A DNA stretch of 64,000 nt from Shewanella chilikensis (GTDB lineage: Bacteria; Pseudomonadota; Gammaproteobacteria; Enterobacterales; Shewanellaceae), in NCBI RefSeq assembly GCF_002836945.1, contig NZ_NIJM01000001.1, positions 122,134 to 186,133 on the forward strand, given 5' to 3'. Positions 53,422 to 63,889 of the stretch are shown in pieces. How positions within the stretch are numbered: position 1 is the first letter of the stretch; each line of letters starts with the position of its first letter. The notes under the pieces are model-generated. The model saw only the letters and a list, made by a program, of their open reading frames with translations, had not been told where the DNA came from and did no database searches. Position numbers and translations under genes: made by a program.

Positions 53422-53534
53422 ATGTTTATCCACATAGCGGCAGTCTGCTGATGCTGCCAGCCAAATAGCGTTAGGCAAAAGCCATCAGCAAGCCTCTGGC
53501 ATTAGTCAGCAAGTTGGCTGCGTTCAACAGTATT

Positions 53535-54137
53535 TTAGCGCGTGGAAGCCAAACTCTGTTCGCTAGTGAGATTCAGGCTCGCAATCCCGGCATCAATATC
53601 CCGCGCCAGCTTTTCAAGCCCCAGGGAGAGGCTCTCCACCAGCGCCGGGTATCCGTCTGAAGTCAGGGGCACGTCATAATGAAAGTCGGCCTGCAACACT
53701 TGTTCGCCGGAAGTCTTACTGATGCGCCAATGGCCCCCAATCAAGGCATCGCCGCTGTATCGTCCGTGAAACTCGTTGAAACTTAAAGTCAGGGTTAACG
53801 GCTGCTGCGCCGGTATATTGACCGAGGCCTCACGTGGGCATTCATTGGCCAACAAAGATACCATCTTGACCTTTATCTGCTCAGTGATATCACCGGCCCA
53901 CAGATGCTGACGGGCGATAGCCAATTCATGGTTTGAAACCTGATAAACCAAACCATTGCCCGCCAGAAAGTCGGCCATTTCCACCCCGGCGAGGCGCCAT
54001 TGACACTGGCGCAGATGGGATGTTGCTCTCGTTTCAGAAGTTGCCTGCGGCGCTTTACCCAAGAAATAAGTGGTTACCTGGGGTTGGCTGGAGCAGCCGG
54101 CCAATACCAGCAGTAGAGAAAACAGGATAATTCGCAT
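53535..54137 (-). CDS. pqiC: PqiC outer-membrane lipoprotein
   Basis: A 200-residue lipoprotein with lipobox VLAGCSS (Cys at about 15). It matches the ABC-type transport auxiliary lipoprotein (YmbA/PqiC) domain: YFLG.AP near the start of the mature protein, then alternating strands with LTLSFNEFHGRYSGDALIGGHWRI and LVESLSLGLEKLARDI. In E. coli PqiC sits at the outer membrane and completes the PqiAB bridge for lipid movement. It begins one base after the pqiB stop. Confidence 0.88.
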   Translation of the reverse strand: MRIILFSLLLVLAGCSSQPQVTTYFLGKAPQATSETRATSHLRQCQWRLAGVEMADFLAGNGLVYQVSNHELAIARQHLWAGDITEQIKVKMVSLLANECPREASVNIPAQQPLTLTLSFNEFHGRYSGDALIGGHWRISKTSGEQVLQADFHYDVPLTSDGYPALVESLSLGLEKLARDIDAGIASLNLTSEQSLASTR

Positions 54138-54138
54138 A

Positions 54139-55812
54139 TCAATCGGCCTTTTTCGGTGTCGGATCAGCGGCAGTATCTGCCCCCATGATCAAGAGGTTGG
54201 GTTTTTCATTCAGTTGCCGTGACAAGGGCTGCAACTCCCGCATCACAGCCTTGAGCTGTTTCAGGCTGGATTGCAATTCGGCGTACATGGCCGAGTCCTG
54301 ACCATAGTCCTGCGCCATCCCTTGAAATTCCCGCAGCGTGTTTTGCAGCTCACCCGGTAAGGCCTGCATCTCCTGTTGCTTAAGCAACTGCTCCAATTTT
54401 TGCCCCACCTTGTCCCATTGCGCCAAGGCGGCACTGGTGTTTTCCAGGGTATGGTTGACCCCCTGGAAAGTGCTCTCCAGTGGTAAGTTATTTAATTTGC
54501 TGATCAGTTGCCCCACCTGCTTTTGTATTTCGGCCACTCCGGCACGCTTGGTGGGAAACAGTGGATACTCCATAAAAGTTCCGGCCTGGTATGGCTCGGC
54601 ATCCGGATACAGATCCAAGTCGATGAACAGCGCGCCGGTTAACAGACTTCCTGTCTTGAGGCTCGCTCTCAGGCCCGCCCCCAAATCTCTGTCTATTTCT
54701 GAGCGCAGCTGCTCAAGCCCCGCCGACTCGGCGTTTTCAAATACCCGCGCCAGCTCAATTCTGACCAATACCGGAATGGTGCCATTGCTGAGTCCTGCGC
54801 CATGAACACCATACTGCTGCAACGTCAGCGGTGCCTTGACCACTTTACCTATGGTAATACCGCGGAATTCGACGCTGGCGCCTTCATGCAGCCCCCGCAC
54901 CGACTCATCAAACAACATGACATATTCCAAATACTGGCTATAAAGACTCTGACTAGCCAGCTCCCGCGAGTCATAGAGACGGAAATGGTCCTCACCATCC
55001 TCAACCTTTTCCCCGGCCAAACGCCCCTCAGGCAAGCCAAAGCTGACGCCTCCTCTGAGCAATGACTCCAGGGAACCCACCTGCAGATCAAGCCCCTTGG
55101 CGGACAGCTGCATATTCAGCCCCGATGCCAGCCAAAATTGGCTGTTGCTGCGCACCAATTCATCATAGGGTTTATTGATAAACAGCTGGTAAAACGCCTG
55201 GCGTTTATCGGTATCAAAGCCGGTGCTTTCCACTCTGCCGACTGTGAAGCCTTCGTAGAGTACAGGGTCGCCGACGCCAAGCTTGCCCGCCTGGCGGCTA
55301 TTGAGCACGACCCTGATGCCCTGTTCATCGGCCGAGGCTACCGGAGGGTGCTCCAGTACATTGAACTCATAATTGGCGACGGCAGATCTTCCCGGCTCCA
55401 ACTCTATGTAGGCACCGGACAACAAGGTATCCAGTCCTGTGATCCCCTCTTTGCCGATTCTGGGCTTCACCACCCAGAAACGAGCGTCTGTAGTCAGCAT
55501 TCTCTCGGCATCCGGAGACACTCTTGCCGTCGCGATAATCGCGCTGTAATCATCACTCAATTTAATGCTCTCAATCACACCAACATTGACATTACGTGAC
55601 TTGAGAAAAGTTTTACCCACCTCAATGCCTTCGGCAGTCTTGAGGTGAAGCTTGATCTCACTGCCAAGCTGATCGAAGTAGTCGTAAAGCATCCAGCAAC
55701 CAATCACCAGTGCAACTATAGGTATCAGCCAAACGGCAGACACCTTGGCGCTTGGGGACTCTTCGGCCCGGACATATTCATCATTTAACATAGATTCACT
55801 CATATTATTCAT
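54139..55812 (-). CDS. pqiB: PqiB, MCE-domain intermembrane transport protein
   Basis: A 557-residue inner-membrane-anchored protein. One membrane helix (AVWLIPIVALVIGCWMLYDYF, about 27-47) is followed by three MCE domains (starting about 56, 172 and 300: EGIEVGKTFLKSRNVNVG; KLGVGDPVLYEGFTVGRVES; LHEGASVEFRGITIGKVVKA) and a C-terminal helical coiled coil that builds the needle of hexameric PqiB. It shuttles lipids across the periplasm. Start: ATG 55812 overlaps the pqiA stop; ATG 55803 is equally plausible and neither has a good ribosome site. Confidence 0.93.
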   Translation of the reverse strand: MNNMSESMLNDEYVRAEESPSAKVSAVWLIPIVALVIGCWMLYDYFDQLGSEIKLHLKTAEGIEVGKTFLKSRNVNVGVIESIKLSDDYSAIIATARVSPDAERMLTTDARFWVVKPRIGKEGITGLDTLLSGAYIELEPGRSAVANYEFNVLEHPPVASADEQGIRVVLNSRQAGKLGVGDPVLYEGFTVGRVESTGFDTDKRQAFYQLFINKPYDELVRSNSQFWLASGLNMQLSAKGLDLQVGSLESLLRGGVSFGLPEGRLAGEKVEDGEDHFRLYDSRELASQSLYSQYLEYVMLFDESVRGLHEGASVEFRGITIGKVVKAPLTLQQYGVHGAGLSNGTIPVLVRIELARVFENAESAGLEQLRSEIDRDLGAGLRASLKTGSLLTGALFIDLDLYPDAEPYQAGTFMEYPLFPTKRAGVAEIQKQVGQLISKLNNLPLESTFQGVNHTLENTSAALAQWDKVGQKLEQLLKQQEMQALPGELQNTLREFQGMAQDYGQDSAMYAELQSSLKQLKAVMRELQPLSRQLNEKPNLLIMGADTAADPTPKKAD

Positions 55813-57112
55813 GGGTAGACTTTTTAAGCCCTGACTGACTCCAAAGCACCCTGGAATCAAAACTAATAGCGGACAACATGGTCAAGATCACCACCATGGC
55901 GAAGGAAAGTGCCGCAGGTCCCGGCTTAATGGCCATAAGCTCATCCAACTGAACCAGAGCGGTCAGCAAAGCCACCACAAAGATATCTATCATGGACCAG
56001 CGGCCGATGAATTCGGTTACCCGGTACAGCGACTGATTGCGATTTTCTTTACCCTTGCCTGTTCCTTTGCCCACCTGGCGAAACAGATAAGCCAGAGACA
56101 GGATCTTGGCGGTAGGGATCACTATACTGGCCAGAAAAATTACTGAAGCCACAGGATAGGAACCCAGATGCCAAAGCAAAACTACACCACTGATAATGGT
56201 TGAGGCCTCAGTCTGCCCAACGCTGGTGGTATACATGATGGGATAAAAATTGGCCGGTATATAAAACACCACGGCGGCCAACAAAAAAGCCCAGGCAGTC
56301 TGCATACTTTGTAGCGGAATATAAGGCTGAACCCCGGCGCCACAGCGACAGCAGTTTTTACTCGACACCAAATTTAATTGGCCGCAGATATGGCAGGTCT
56401 CGTGGTTGTGATTCAGATGACTGTCGCCACTACGAACCTTGGCAATCTCGTCTCTGGGCGACAAGCGATCCCAGATCCACGAACTATCAATGACGGAGAC
56501 AAACTTCACCAATAGCAGGCTGTAAACGCAAAAAGCCCAGAAAGATGGTCCAAAACCAACATCCGCCAAGGCGATAATCTTCACCATGGCAACCAAGATC
56601 CCCACCAGAAACACATCGGCCATCAACCAGGATTCAAACTTGAAAACAAGCTTGCTGCCCACTCGGGCCCAACCTAAAGACACAGCCTTGCCTTGGCTCG
56701 ACAGATAACCCAGGCGATAGATGGACATGGCAAAAAGGATATAGATCAACGGCAAGATGATCACACACAGCAAGATCACCAACGCCAATATACTATTGCT
56801 GGCGTAATGCATGCTGACCAAGGCCCCCCAAAGACTGACCTTTTGCGACAAGCCCTGGACACTGAAAGACAGAAAGGGAAATCCCAGGCTCAAGGCCAAC
56901 ATGATAAGGGTCGCCAAACCATAGGCCCAAACCTGCTGAAACGGTGCCTTCAAGGCTGACTGTAAGCCGTGATGACAGCGAGGACAGCTCACCTTGTTGC
57001 CGGGTTTGGGCTCGCTAAAAGCACTCACCAAACCGCACTCTTCACAGGCCTGCAACTTGGTATTTTGCCCTTGGCTGTCAGCACCTTCCGGCGGGGTATT
57101 TAACGACTCCAC
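55805..57112 (-). CDS. pqiA: PqiA, inner-membrane component of PqiABC
   Basis: A 435-residue integral membrane protein with two PqiA domains, each with a zinc-ribbon-like Cys cluster (CEECG...CPRCH, about 22-45; CHICG...CCRCG, about 236-256) followed by four membrane helices. It is the first gene of pqiABC and probably feeds lipids to PqiB. The gene's end overlaps or abuts pqiB. In enterobacteria the operon is induced by paraquat through SoxRS; no such site was assigned here. Confidence 0.93.
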   Translation of the reverse strand: MESLNTPPEGADSQGQNTKLQACEECGLVSAFSEPKPGNKVSCPRCHHGLQSALKAPFQQVWAYGLATLIMLALSLGFPFLSFSVQGLSQKVSLWGALVSMHYASNSILALVILLCVIILPLIYILFAMSIYRLGYLSSQGKAVSLGWARVGSKLVFKFESWLMADVFLVGILVAMVKIIALADVGFGPSFWAFCVYSLLLVKFVSVIDSSWIWDRLSPRDEIAKVRSGDSHLNHNHETCHICGQLNLVSSKNCCRCGAGVQPYIPLQSMQTAWAFLLAAVVFYIPANFYPIMYTTSVGQTEASTIISGVVLLWHLGSYPVASVIFLASIVIPTAKILSLAYLFRQVGKGTGKGKENRNQSLYRVTEFIGRWSMIDIFVVALLTALVQLDELMAIKPGPAALSFAMVVILTMLSAISFDSRVLWSQSGLKKSTHE

Positions 57113-57218
57113 AATAACTCCTGTGATTTTCAGTGTGACCAGACTCAGCTGTTCACCCTGGAAAAAGCGGGTGCAGGGATAGACTCACACAAAGCCTTCT
57201 GCACCTAAGATCAACGCC

Positions 57219-58694
57219 TTATTGTTGCGACTGGGTTTGCTTCAAGCTCCAGTCGCCCCCGAGCGCCTTATACAGATTGACAACAGTAGAGGCGGTATTG
57301 AGCCTGGCCACGACTTCGGCATCCTGAATGTTGTTTTTGACATTCTGGGCATTCAACACACTCAAGTGGTTCTCAAGCCCGGCTCGATACAGGGAAGTGG
57401 CCTTGGTCACCGCCGTCTCGGCCTGGGCCTCTGCTTTGACTATATGCTTATGATATTCCTGGCTATTGCCGTAGAGCCTCAGCACAGTTTCAACCTCATT
57501 GATGGCGTTATTGACCGTCTGTTGGTAACTCAACACAGCTGTCTTAAAGCCACTCTCCTGGATATCGACCATGGCTTGAGTCCGACCGGCATCGAAAATA
57601 TTCCAGTTAAACCCCGCCGCCAGCGCCCAAGTCGTGGAGCCAGAGGAGAAGAGATCGTCAAAGTGATCTGCCGATATCCCCGGGGCGCCGGTTAGATAAA
57701 AGCTGGGGTACTTGGCGGCAATGGCGGCCCCCAACTCCTGATTCTTGGCGGCAATTTCCCGCTCGGCCAAGGCGATATCCAAACGCCGGGTCAACAATTC
57801 AGAAGGCACACCGGTCGGGATCAACTGCTGCATCTGCGGCAATGCGGCATCAGTCAAACGCGCCTGGGTTTGGTTGATATTCTCCCCAAGCAGCAACGCC
57901 AGCCGATGCAGATGTGCCTGCTTGGCCGAGTCCAGCATGGGCAGCATCGCCTTGGTCGTCGCCAGCGCAGCCTTGGCATTGGCTACATCCAGGCTGGAGC
58001 CATAACCATGGCGCTCCAGCGATTCCACCAGTGCCAGCACCTCTGTCTGCTCCTTGATATTCTTGGCCGCGATCAGCATCCGCTCCTCGGCGCCGCGATA
58101 TTGCAGATAGTTATCTATGACTTCGGCCGTCATCAAGGTGGTGAGGTTGGCTCTCAGTATTCTTGCCTGCTCAACCCGAATTTCGGCGGCCCGGCTCAGG
58201 CTATCGATGCGACCAAACAGATCGGCCTCCCAGGCTATCGTCGCCCCGAGAAAGCTGCTATTGGGATCTCTGTCCATCAATTTGACACTACCGCCACCGA
58301 GGGAGTCGGGCAAGTCGACGCCGGAAACTGCGCCCCCCATCATGGGATCGTTCTCGCTGATCCGCAGATCCATATACCCACCGCCCAGAGAAACCGAAGG
58401 CAACTTCAAAGATGACACTGCCGTTTCGTAGGCCTGGGCCGAACGGATCCGCTCGGCGGCGATTTTCAGGTTGATGTTTTGCTGCTGCGCCGTGGCTACC
58501 AAGGCATCCAATTGCGGATCATTGAACTGCCGCCACCACTCTTGATAGTCAAGGGCCTGAGCCGCCACGCCTTGGGTATCGGCATTGAAATACAGCTCAC
58601 TGACCTTCACGCTTGGCAACTGATAGTCAGGTGCCATGCTGCAACCACTGACCAGGGTTACGCCGACAATGGCAGCCAAAATATGCTTCTTCAT
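57219..58694 (-). CDS. RND efflux outer-membrane lipoprotein (NodT/OprM type)
   Basis: A 491-residue TolC-like channel subunit with lipobox LVSGCSM (Cys about 19). The two homologous outer-membrane-factor repeats are visible, with the conserved QEWWRQFNDPQLDALVATAQQQNINLKIAAERI at the start and QQTVNNAINEVETVL and LYKALGGDW near the end. It is the last gene of a three-gene pump operon; its ATG shares one base with the permease stop (TAATG), so translation is coupled. Confidence 0.92.
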   Translation of the reverse strand: MKKHILAAIVGVTLVSGCSMAPDYQLPSVKVSELYFNADTQGVAAQALDYQEWWRQFNDPQLDALVATAQQQNINLKIAAERIRSAQAYETAVSSLKLPSVSLGGGYMDLRISENDPMMGGAVSGVDLPDSLGGGSVKLMDRDPNSSFLGATIAWEADLFGRIDSLSRAAEIRVEQARILRANLTTLMTAEVIDNYLQYRGAEERMLIAAKNIKEQTEVLALVESLERHGYGSSLDVANAKAALATTKAMLPMLDSAKQAHLHRLALLLGENINQTQARLTDAALPQMQQLIPTGVPSELLTRRLDIALAEREIAAKNQELGAAIAAKYPSFYLTGAPGISADHFDDLFSSGSTTWALAAGFNWNIFDAGRTQAMVDIQESGFKTAVLSYQQTVNNAINEVETVLRLYGNSQEYHKHIVKAEAQAETAVTKATSLYRAGLENHLSVLNAQNVKNNIQDAEVVARLNTASTVVNLYKALGGDWSLKQTQSQQ

Positions 58695-61600
58695 TACTTC
58701 ACCTCTTTGGCTGTCAATACAGGCTGTGATGGGGCCGCCAACTCAAGTTGTTCGGCTTCTTTTTGTTCATCCCTGTGATAAAACAAGCGATAAAGGGCCG
58801 GCATTACAAACAGTGACAGCACTGATGCCGCGGTGAGACCGCCAATAATGGTGGCCGCCATCTGATCGAACAAGCGATCGGTAAGCAGAGGGATCATCCC
58901 CAGCGCCGTAGTCAACGCCGCCATTGAGATCGCCATGGTTCGATTCAAGGTCGCAGCCTTGATCGCCTCGGCAATGCCCAAACCGTTACGACGCTCAAGC
59001 TCTATCTGATCCATCAGCACAATACCGTTTTTGATGATCATGCCCGAGAGGCAGATCATGCCGACTATCGCCATAAAGCCGAAGGGTTTATCCAGCAACA
59101 ACAGACTCCAGACAATGCCAATGGAGGCCAGCGGCAAGGTGATCATGATGATCATGGGCTGGCGGAAGGCATTGAACATGGCGACCAGAATGATCAGCAT
59201 CAACAAGGTGGCCTTGGGGTTCTGTTTCATTAAGTCATCAATTGAGCGCTGCTCGTCATAGTATTCACCGCCCCACTCCATCTTGTAGCCGGCCGGCAAG
59301 GCAATGGCTTCAATCTCAGCGGCAATCTGCTGACGAACATTGGATGCGGTGTCGCCGCTAACTCCGGCCTGAACCGTGATAGCCGGCAGCCGGTTGCGAC
59401 GCCAGATCATGCTTTCTTCACCTTTTATCTCTATGCTCTCAACCACTTGTCCCATAGGCACGCTGTGAGTGCCCAGCAAAGAGCGCACCGGAATATTCTC
59501 AAAGTGCTCCAGAGTTGCGTTGGCGCTGCGCAGCTTAATGGGAATAAGGTCATCCCCATGCCTCATGGTGCCCACCTGGCTGCCTTCGGTCACCCGATTG
59601 ATGGCATTGGCAATATCGGTTCGGGTCACGCCGGCGAGACGCGCCGCATGCAGGTCCACCATAGGCGTCATCACCTTACTTTCCTGGCGCCAATCGTCGC
59701 GAACATATTTGAGATTGGGGTGTGAGGCCATTACAGCCTTTGCCTCATCGGCCAGACGATGCAGCACCTCGGGATCCGGGCCGATAAAGCGCGCTTCAAC
59801 CGAATACTTATCCTTGGTCGCCAGTTTGAGATCCCTGAATCTCGGCTCTGCATAGGGGAATTGCACTTTTAACCAAGCATCACCACGACTGACCAGGGGC
59901 TCAATATCCTCATAGCTGCGGGTGTTGATCAGTATCTGACCATAGCTGGAGTCCAGCGGCTCGGGTTCAACCGTCACCGAAAAGCGCGGTGCACTCTCGC
60001 CGACCGAGCTAGAAATACTCTCCACCTCTGGTTGCTGCAATAACCAGGCTTCGACCTTGCGCATATCGGCAGAGGTCTGCTCTATGCGACCACCATTGGG
60101 CAACCAGTAATCCAGAAACACTATCGCCCGGTCCGATGACGGCATGAAGTTCACCTTCAGCAACGGTGCGGCCAACAGGGTGCCGACCAGTAAAGGAACA
60201 ACATACAACAAGGTTTTCTTGGGGTTTTCCACTACCCAATCAACCGCATTTTTGTACATCAACCAATAGCGTGAAGGGGCTTTTGCTTTGTCTTCATCAA
60301 CGGCCGTGCCGAGGAAGAACCAGCACATCAACGGCGTGACTATCATGGCGATCACCCAGGAAAGCAGCAGTGAACTGCACAGCACCTGGACAATGGACAG
60401 GGAAAACTCGGCCGAATCGGTTTGTGACAGCAATACCGGCGCCGTGCCCATGGCGGCAATCACAGTCGCCGCCAGTAGCGGGACAGCCATCTCCTTGATA
60501 CTATCGATAACCGCCTGGGTACGCTCTATCCCTTGTTTAATCTTGGCCTGGAACAGATCCACTATCACAATGGCGTTATCCACCAGCATCCCCAGGGCCA
60601 GAATAAAGGAACCCAGGGAGACCCGCTGCAGATCCACATTGGTCAAATTCATGTAAACCAGGGTAAATAGAATCGTCAGCAACAAGCTAGCACCAACAAT
60701 CGAAGCACTGCGCCAACCCATAAAGATCAGCAGCACAACCACAACTATCACAATACTTTCAATAAGATTGCTAATGAAGTTATTGACCGACTTCTGTACT
60801 TCTTCCGGCTGATAAGCGATAACCCCGATACCGGCACCCGCAGGTAATTCGGCCTGATAATCCGCCAGCACCTGTTTGAGAGTGTCGCCTATGCTGACCA
60901 CATTGATACCGTTGACTGGGCTCACAGCCAGAGTAACCGCCTGTTGGCCATTGAAACGGCTTAAAGTAGTTGCAGGATCCTGATAGTCCATAGTGATATC
61001 GGCGATATCGCCCAAGCGGATCACCGCCGAGTTCAAACCATTGATCCCGGTCTGAATACTGACGTTACGAATATCATCCACAGTTTGGAAACTGCCGCCC
61101 TGCTCTACCCGCAGGTTTTCAATCCCGAGATCAAAGTCACCGGCGGTCACTGGCATATTCTGGCTCTGCAGCTGATCGATCAGTTGCAGCATGGTCAGGC
61201 CGGTTTCGCTCAGACGTTCTTCCGAGACGCGGATATTAACCACCTGCTCATGAATACCGTGCAGCTGCACCTTTTTCACGCCATCAACCGCCTTGATCCG
61301 CCGCTGCAACTCTCTGGCGTGATCTTTCATCTCCGCCATGCTCATATTGTCGCCATAGACCGCAAACAACATGCCGTAGACTTCGGAAAACTCATCCTGG
61401 ACTATGCTGATCTGCGCCTGCATCGGCAGCTCCAGCTTCACATCTTCCACTTTGCGGCGCAGTAAGTCCCACTGCTGCGGCAGTTCGTCAGAGTTCACCT
61501 TCTCTTTGAGATCGACAAAGATCATCGAGCTACCGGGACGGGATAGTGAACGCAGCTTCCACAGCGACTCCATCTCTTCCAACTTGGTCTCGACTTTGTC

Positions 61601-61792
61601 GGTCACCAACTGTTCCACTTCCTTGGCATCGGCCCCCGGATAGAGAGTCACGATAACCGCGCTTTTAACCGTAAATGAAGGGTCTTCCAACTTCCCCAGA
61701 TCAAAATAGGAGTAGATCCCGGCAATCATGCCAAGAATCGTGAAAAAAATGACAAAGGTTTTTTGTCTCAGTGCAAAGGTAGACAGATTCAT
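58694..61792 (-). CDS. RND efflux permease subunit, second system
   Basis: An inner-membrane RND transporter of 1032 residues. Duplicated six-helix halves and two large periplasmic loops are present; TM4 reads GMLVDNAIVIVDLFQ (about 400) with the single Asp used in proton coupling, followed by GIERTQAVIDSIKEMAVP. The N-terminal ALRQKTFVIFFTILGMIAGIYSYFDLGKLEDPSFTVKSAVIVTLYPGA is typical of the HAE-1/MmpL-like drug pump branch. The start overlaps the adaptor stop (ATGA). It forms one operon with an adaptor and an outer-membrane lipoprotein, so the whole pump is encoded here. The substrate is unknown. Confidence 0.93.
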   Translation of the reverse strand: MNLSTFALRQKTFVIFFTILGMIAGIYSYFDLGKLEDPSFTVKSAVIVTLYPGADAKEVEQLVTDKVETKLEEMESLWKLRSLSRPGSSMIFVDLKEKVNSDELPQQWDLLRRKVEDVKLELPMQAQISIVQDEFSEVYGMLFAVYGDNMSMAEMKDHARELQRRIKAVDGVKKVQLHGIHEQVVNIRVSEERLSETGLTMLQLIDQLQSQNMPVTAGDFDLGIENLRVEQGGSFQTVDDIRNVSIQTGINGLNSAVIRLGDIADITMDYQDPATTLSRFNGQQAVTLAVSPVNGINVVSIGDTLKQVLADYQAELPAGAGIGVIAYQPEEVQKSVNNFISNLIESIVIVVVVLLIFMGWRSASIVGASLLLTILFTLVYMNLTNVDLQRVSLGSFILALGMLVDNAIVIVDLFQAKIKQGIERTQAVIDSIKEMAVPLLAATVIAAMGTAPVLLSQTDSAEFSLSIVQVLCSSLLLSWVIAMIVTPLMCWFFLGTAVDEDKAKAPSRYWLMYKNAVDWVVENPKKTLLYVVPLLVGTLLAAPLLKVNFMPSSDRAIVFLDYWLPNGGRIEQTSADMRKVEAWLLQQPEVESISSSVGESAPRFSVTVEPEPLDSSYGQILINTRSYEDIEPLVSRGDAWLKVQFPYAEPRFRDLKLATKDKYSVEARFIGPDPEVLHRLADEAKAVMASHPNLKYVRDDWRQESKVMTPMVDLHAARLAGVTRTDIANAINRVTEGSQVGTMRHGDDLIPIKLRSANATLEHFENIPVRSLLGTHSVPMGQVVESIEIKGEESMIWRRNRLPAITVQAGVSGDTASNVRQQIAAEIEAIALPAGYKMEWGGEYYDEQRSIDDLMKQNPKATLLMLIILVAMFNAFRQPMIIMITLPLASIGIVWSLLLLDKPFGFMAIVGMICLSGMIIKNGIVLMDQIELERRNGLGIAEAIKAATLNRTMAISMAALTTALGMIPLLTDRLFDQMAATIIGGLTAASVLSLFVMPALYRLFYHRDEQKEAEQLELAAPSQPVLTAKEVK

Positions 61793-62898
61793 GACTTAAC
61801 CTGCGCCTCGCCCAATACCTCCACCTTGTGTCCATTTTCCACAAAGGCTCCACCGGCCAAAATGATACGTTCACCTTGCTGGAGTTCGCCGGAAACACAG
61901 ATAGAGTCGTCGGTTTGACTCATGGCTTTAACCGCTACTGCGCTGGCATGCTCATTCACTACCCGATTAACGTACAGCTGGCTCTTTTGACTGGATACCG
62001 CCATGGCCGGAATACAAAACACCGGCGCTTGGCTGGCGTAAGGTAAGTTCACCGCCACATTGACCGCCTTTCCGGCAACCAACTGCTTAGGCGCTTGTTT
62101 CAGGGCAAAGGTCACTTCATAGGTGCGTTTGAGCCTATCGGGGACACTGGCAATCTGGGTGATCTCGGCCGCAACCGAACCTTCAGCATTGAACCAAGAG
62201 ACTTCACCGTTTGCGCCCTGGCGTAGATTCCAAATTTGACTTTCAGAGACATCGACCACGGCATTAAGTGTGGTGGGTTGATGTATAGTCACTATCTGAG
62301 TACCAACATCCACCTGCTCATATCGGTCGACAAAGCGCTTACCTATGACGCCGTCATAGGGAGCTTTGAGAGAGGTATAGGCCAGAGAGTCCTGGGCCTT
62401 TTTCAAAGATTGCTTCAGCAGCTCGACACCCGCCTTGGCGCGTGCTTCGGCACTAATGGCCCGATCCAGTTTGACCCCGGCTATCGCCTTATCATTAATA
62501 GCGGCGCGAACCCGCTTGAGCTCGATGGCTGCCAAACGATGTGCAGCCTCGGCCTCACTGAGCCTGGCCTCAAGCTCCATCACGCTGACCTGAAAATCAT
62601 GAGGATCCAGACGAGCGATGACTTGACCCTTTTTAACCTGACTGCCTTCATCAGCCAAGATCTGCTCCAGTGTGCCCGGCACCCTAAAAGACAGCTCAGC
62701 CGTCTTGTCCGACTCCAGAATGCCACTGAACTGATGCACTCTGTCACTGACCGGAGCCGGAAGCTCCATCACCTGAACCAGTGGAAGCGCGGTCGAGGCC
62801 GCCTGTGGTTGCTCACTGTTGCCACAACCCCACAGCATGAATACCACGCTACTGCATAGCAGACTTAACTTAAGCCCGGTCGATTTTACTCTTGTCAC
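61789..62898 (-). CDS. RND efflux adaptor lipoprotein, second system
   Basis: A 369-residue periplasmic adaptor anchored by a lipid (lipobox MLWGC, Cys about 25). Lipoyl halves (ELSFRVPGTLEQILADEGSQVKKGQVIARLDP and YTSLKAPYDGVIGKRFVDRYEQVDVG), an alpha hairpin and barrel domains follow. The start is GTG 62898 with AGGA eight bases upstream. It is the first gene of the pump operon and lies 106 bases after a LysR gene in the same direction. Confidence 0.9.
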   Translation of the reverse strand: MTRVKSTGLKLSLLCSSVVFMLWGCGNSEQPQAASTALPLVQVMELPAPVSDRVHQFSGILESDKTAELSFRVPGTLEQILADEGSQVKKGQVIARLDPHDFQVSVMELEARLSEAEAAHRLAAIELKRVRAAINDKAIAGVKLDRAISAEARAKAGVELLKQSLKKAQDSLAYTSLKAPYDGVIGKRFVDRYEQVDVGTQIVTIHQPTTLNAVVDVSESQIWNLRQGANGEVSWFNAEGSVAAEITQIASVPDRLKRTYEVTFALKQAPKQLVAGKAVNVAVNLPYASQAPVFCIPAMAVSSQKSQLYVNRVVNEHASAVAVKAMSQTDDSICVSGELQQGERIILAGGAFVENGHKVEVLGEAQVKS

Positions 62899-63004
62899 TG
62901 CAATTTCCTAACTACTTATATCAATTGCGGCACAGAGTAATACCAGGCCATATTTAAAACAATAACATATATTTACACATCAATGTCACGGAATTCATGA
63001 CAAT

Positions 63005-63889
63005 CTACAGATCCAACTTACGTGCCTCCTCAATAATACTGTCGATCAATAACCTGGCGGCATGGGTCATCCCCTTGCGGCTCGGATAAACCAACCAAAC
63101 ATCATCAACATAAACTTCACACTCGGGCAGTACTTCTACCAACTCACCCGACTTGACGTGTTCTTCGGCGCTCAGTTCAGCCAACAAACTGATACCAGCA
63201 CCATTCATAACAGCATGTTTTACGTAGGAACTATTGTTGGAGATCAGCCTGCTATGGGTTCGGTATTCACCCTGATTAAAAATCCATTTATCTTCCAGCT
63301 CGCCGTTGGCCAAACGGTGAATGATCAAAGCATGATTATCCAGATCATTTATCGATGTGGGCATGCCATGCTGCGCGATATAATCCGGGCTGGCATAGAG
63401 CTTTCGCAATCCTCTCATCAAGGGGCGGGCCACGAAGGAACTGTCTTTCATCTCACCTATATGAACACAGGCATCCAGACCGTAGGTCAAAATATCGTGG
63501 TATCCCAGGTTGCTGACATGAGTTTCCAAAGTGATCAGCGGATATTTTCGAAGAAATTCCTGCAACAAGTTGTGGGCGACAATATCGGCATCGCCAATCA
63601 AGCCCAGTTTGACAGAGCCCGTTGGCATATTCCTTTGGTTCTTGATTGACTCATTTAACGACTCCAATCTGGGAATAATCTCCAGCAACTGCTGATAGTA
63701 AATTTCTCCGGTGGGCGTCAGAGTCAGCTTACGTGTAGTTCTGGTAAAGAGTTTGCTACCTAAATCAGCCTCCAACTCACCAATACGGCGGCTGACATAG
63801 GCTCGTGGAACACCTATGGAACTGGCGGCGGCGGCAAAGCTGCCCAGATCCACAACCGATAAAAATAATCTGAGGTCGTCAATTTTCAC
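63005..63889 (-). CDS. LysR-family transcriptional regulator
   Basis: A 294-residue LTTR. The N-terminal winged helix (MKIDDLRLFLSVVDLGSFAAAASSIGVPRAYVSRRIGELEADLGSKLF) is followed by RTTRKLTLTPTGEIYY and a substrate-binding domain (about 90-290). It belongs to the group with YSRRI-like recognition helices and is in the same direction as, and just upstream of, the RND pump genes. That arrangement, rather than the usual divergent one, still makes local control of the pump plausible. The inducer is unknown. Confidence 0.9.
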   Translation of the reverse strand: MKIDDLRLFLSVVDLGSFAAAASSIGVPRAYVSRRIGELEADLGSKLFTRTTRKLTLTPTGEIYYQQLLEIIPRLESLNESIKNQRNMPTGSVKLGLIGDADIVAHNLLQEFLRKYPLITLETHVSNLGYHDILTYGLDACVHIGEMKDSSFVARPLMRGLRKLYASPDYIAQHGMPTSINDLDNHALIIHRLANGELEDKWIFNQGEYRTHSRLISNNSSYVKHAVMNGAGISLLAELSAEEHVKSGELVEVLPECEVYVDDVWLVYPSRKGMTHAARLLIDSIIEEARKLDL

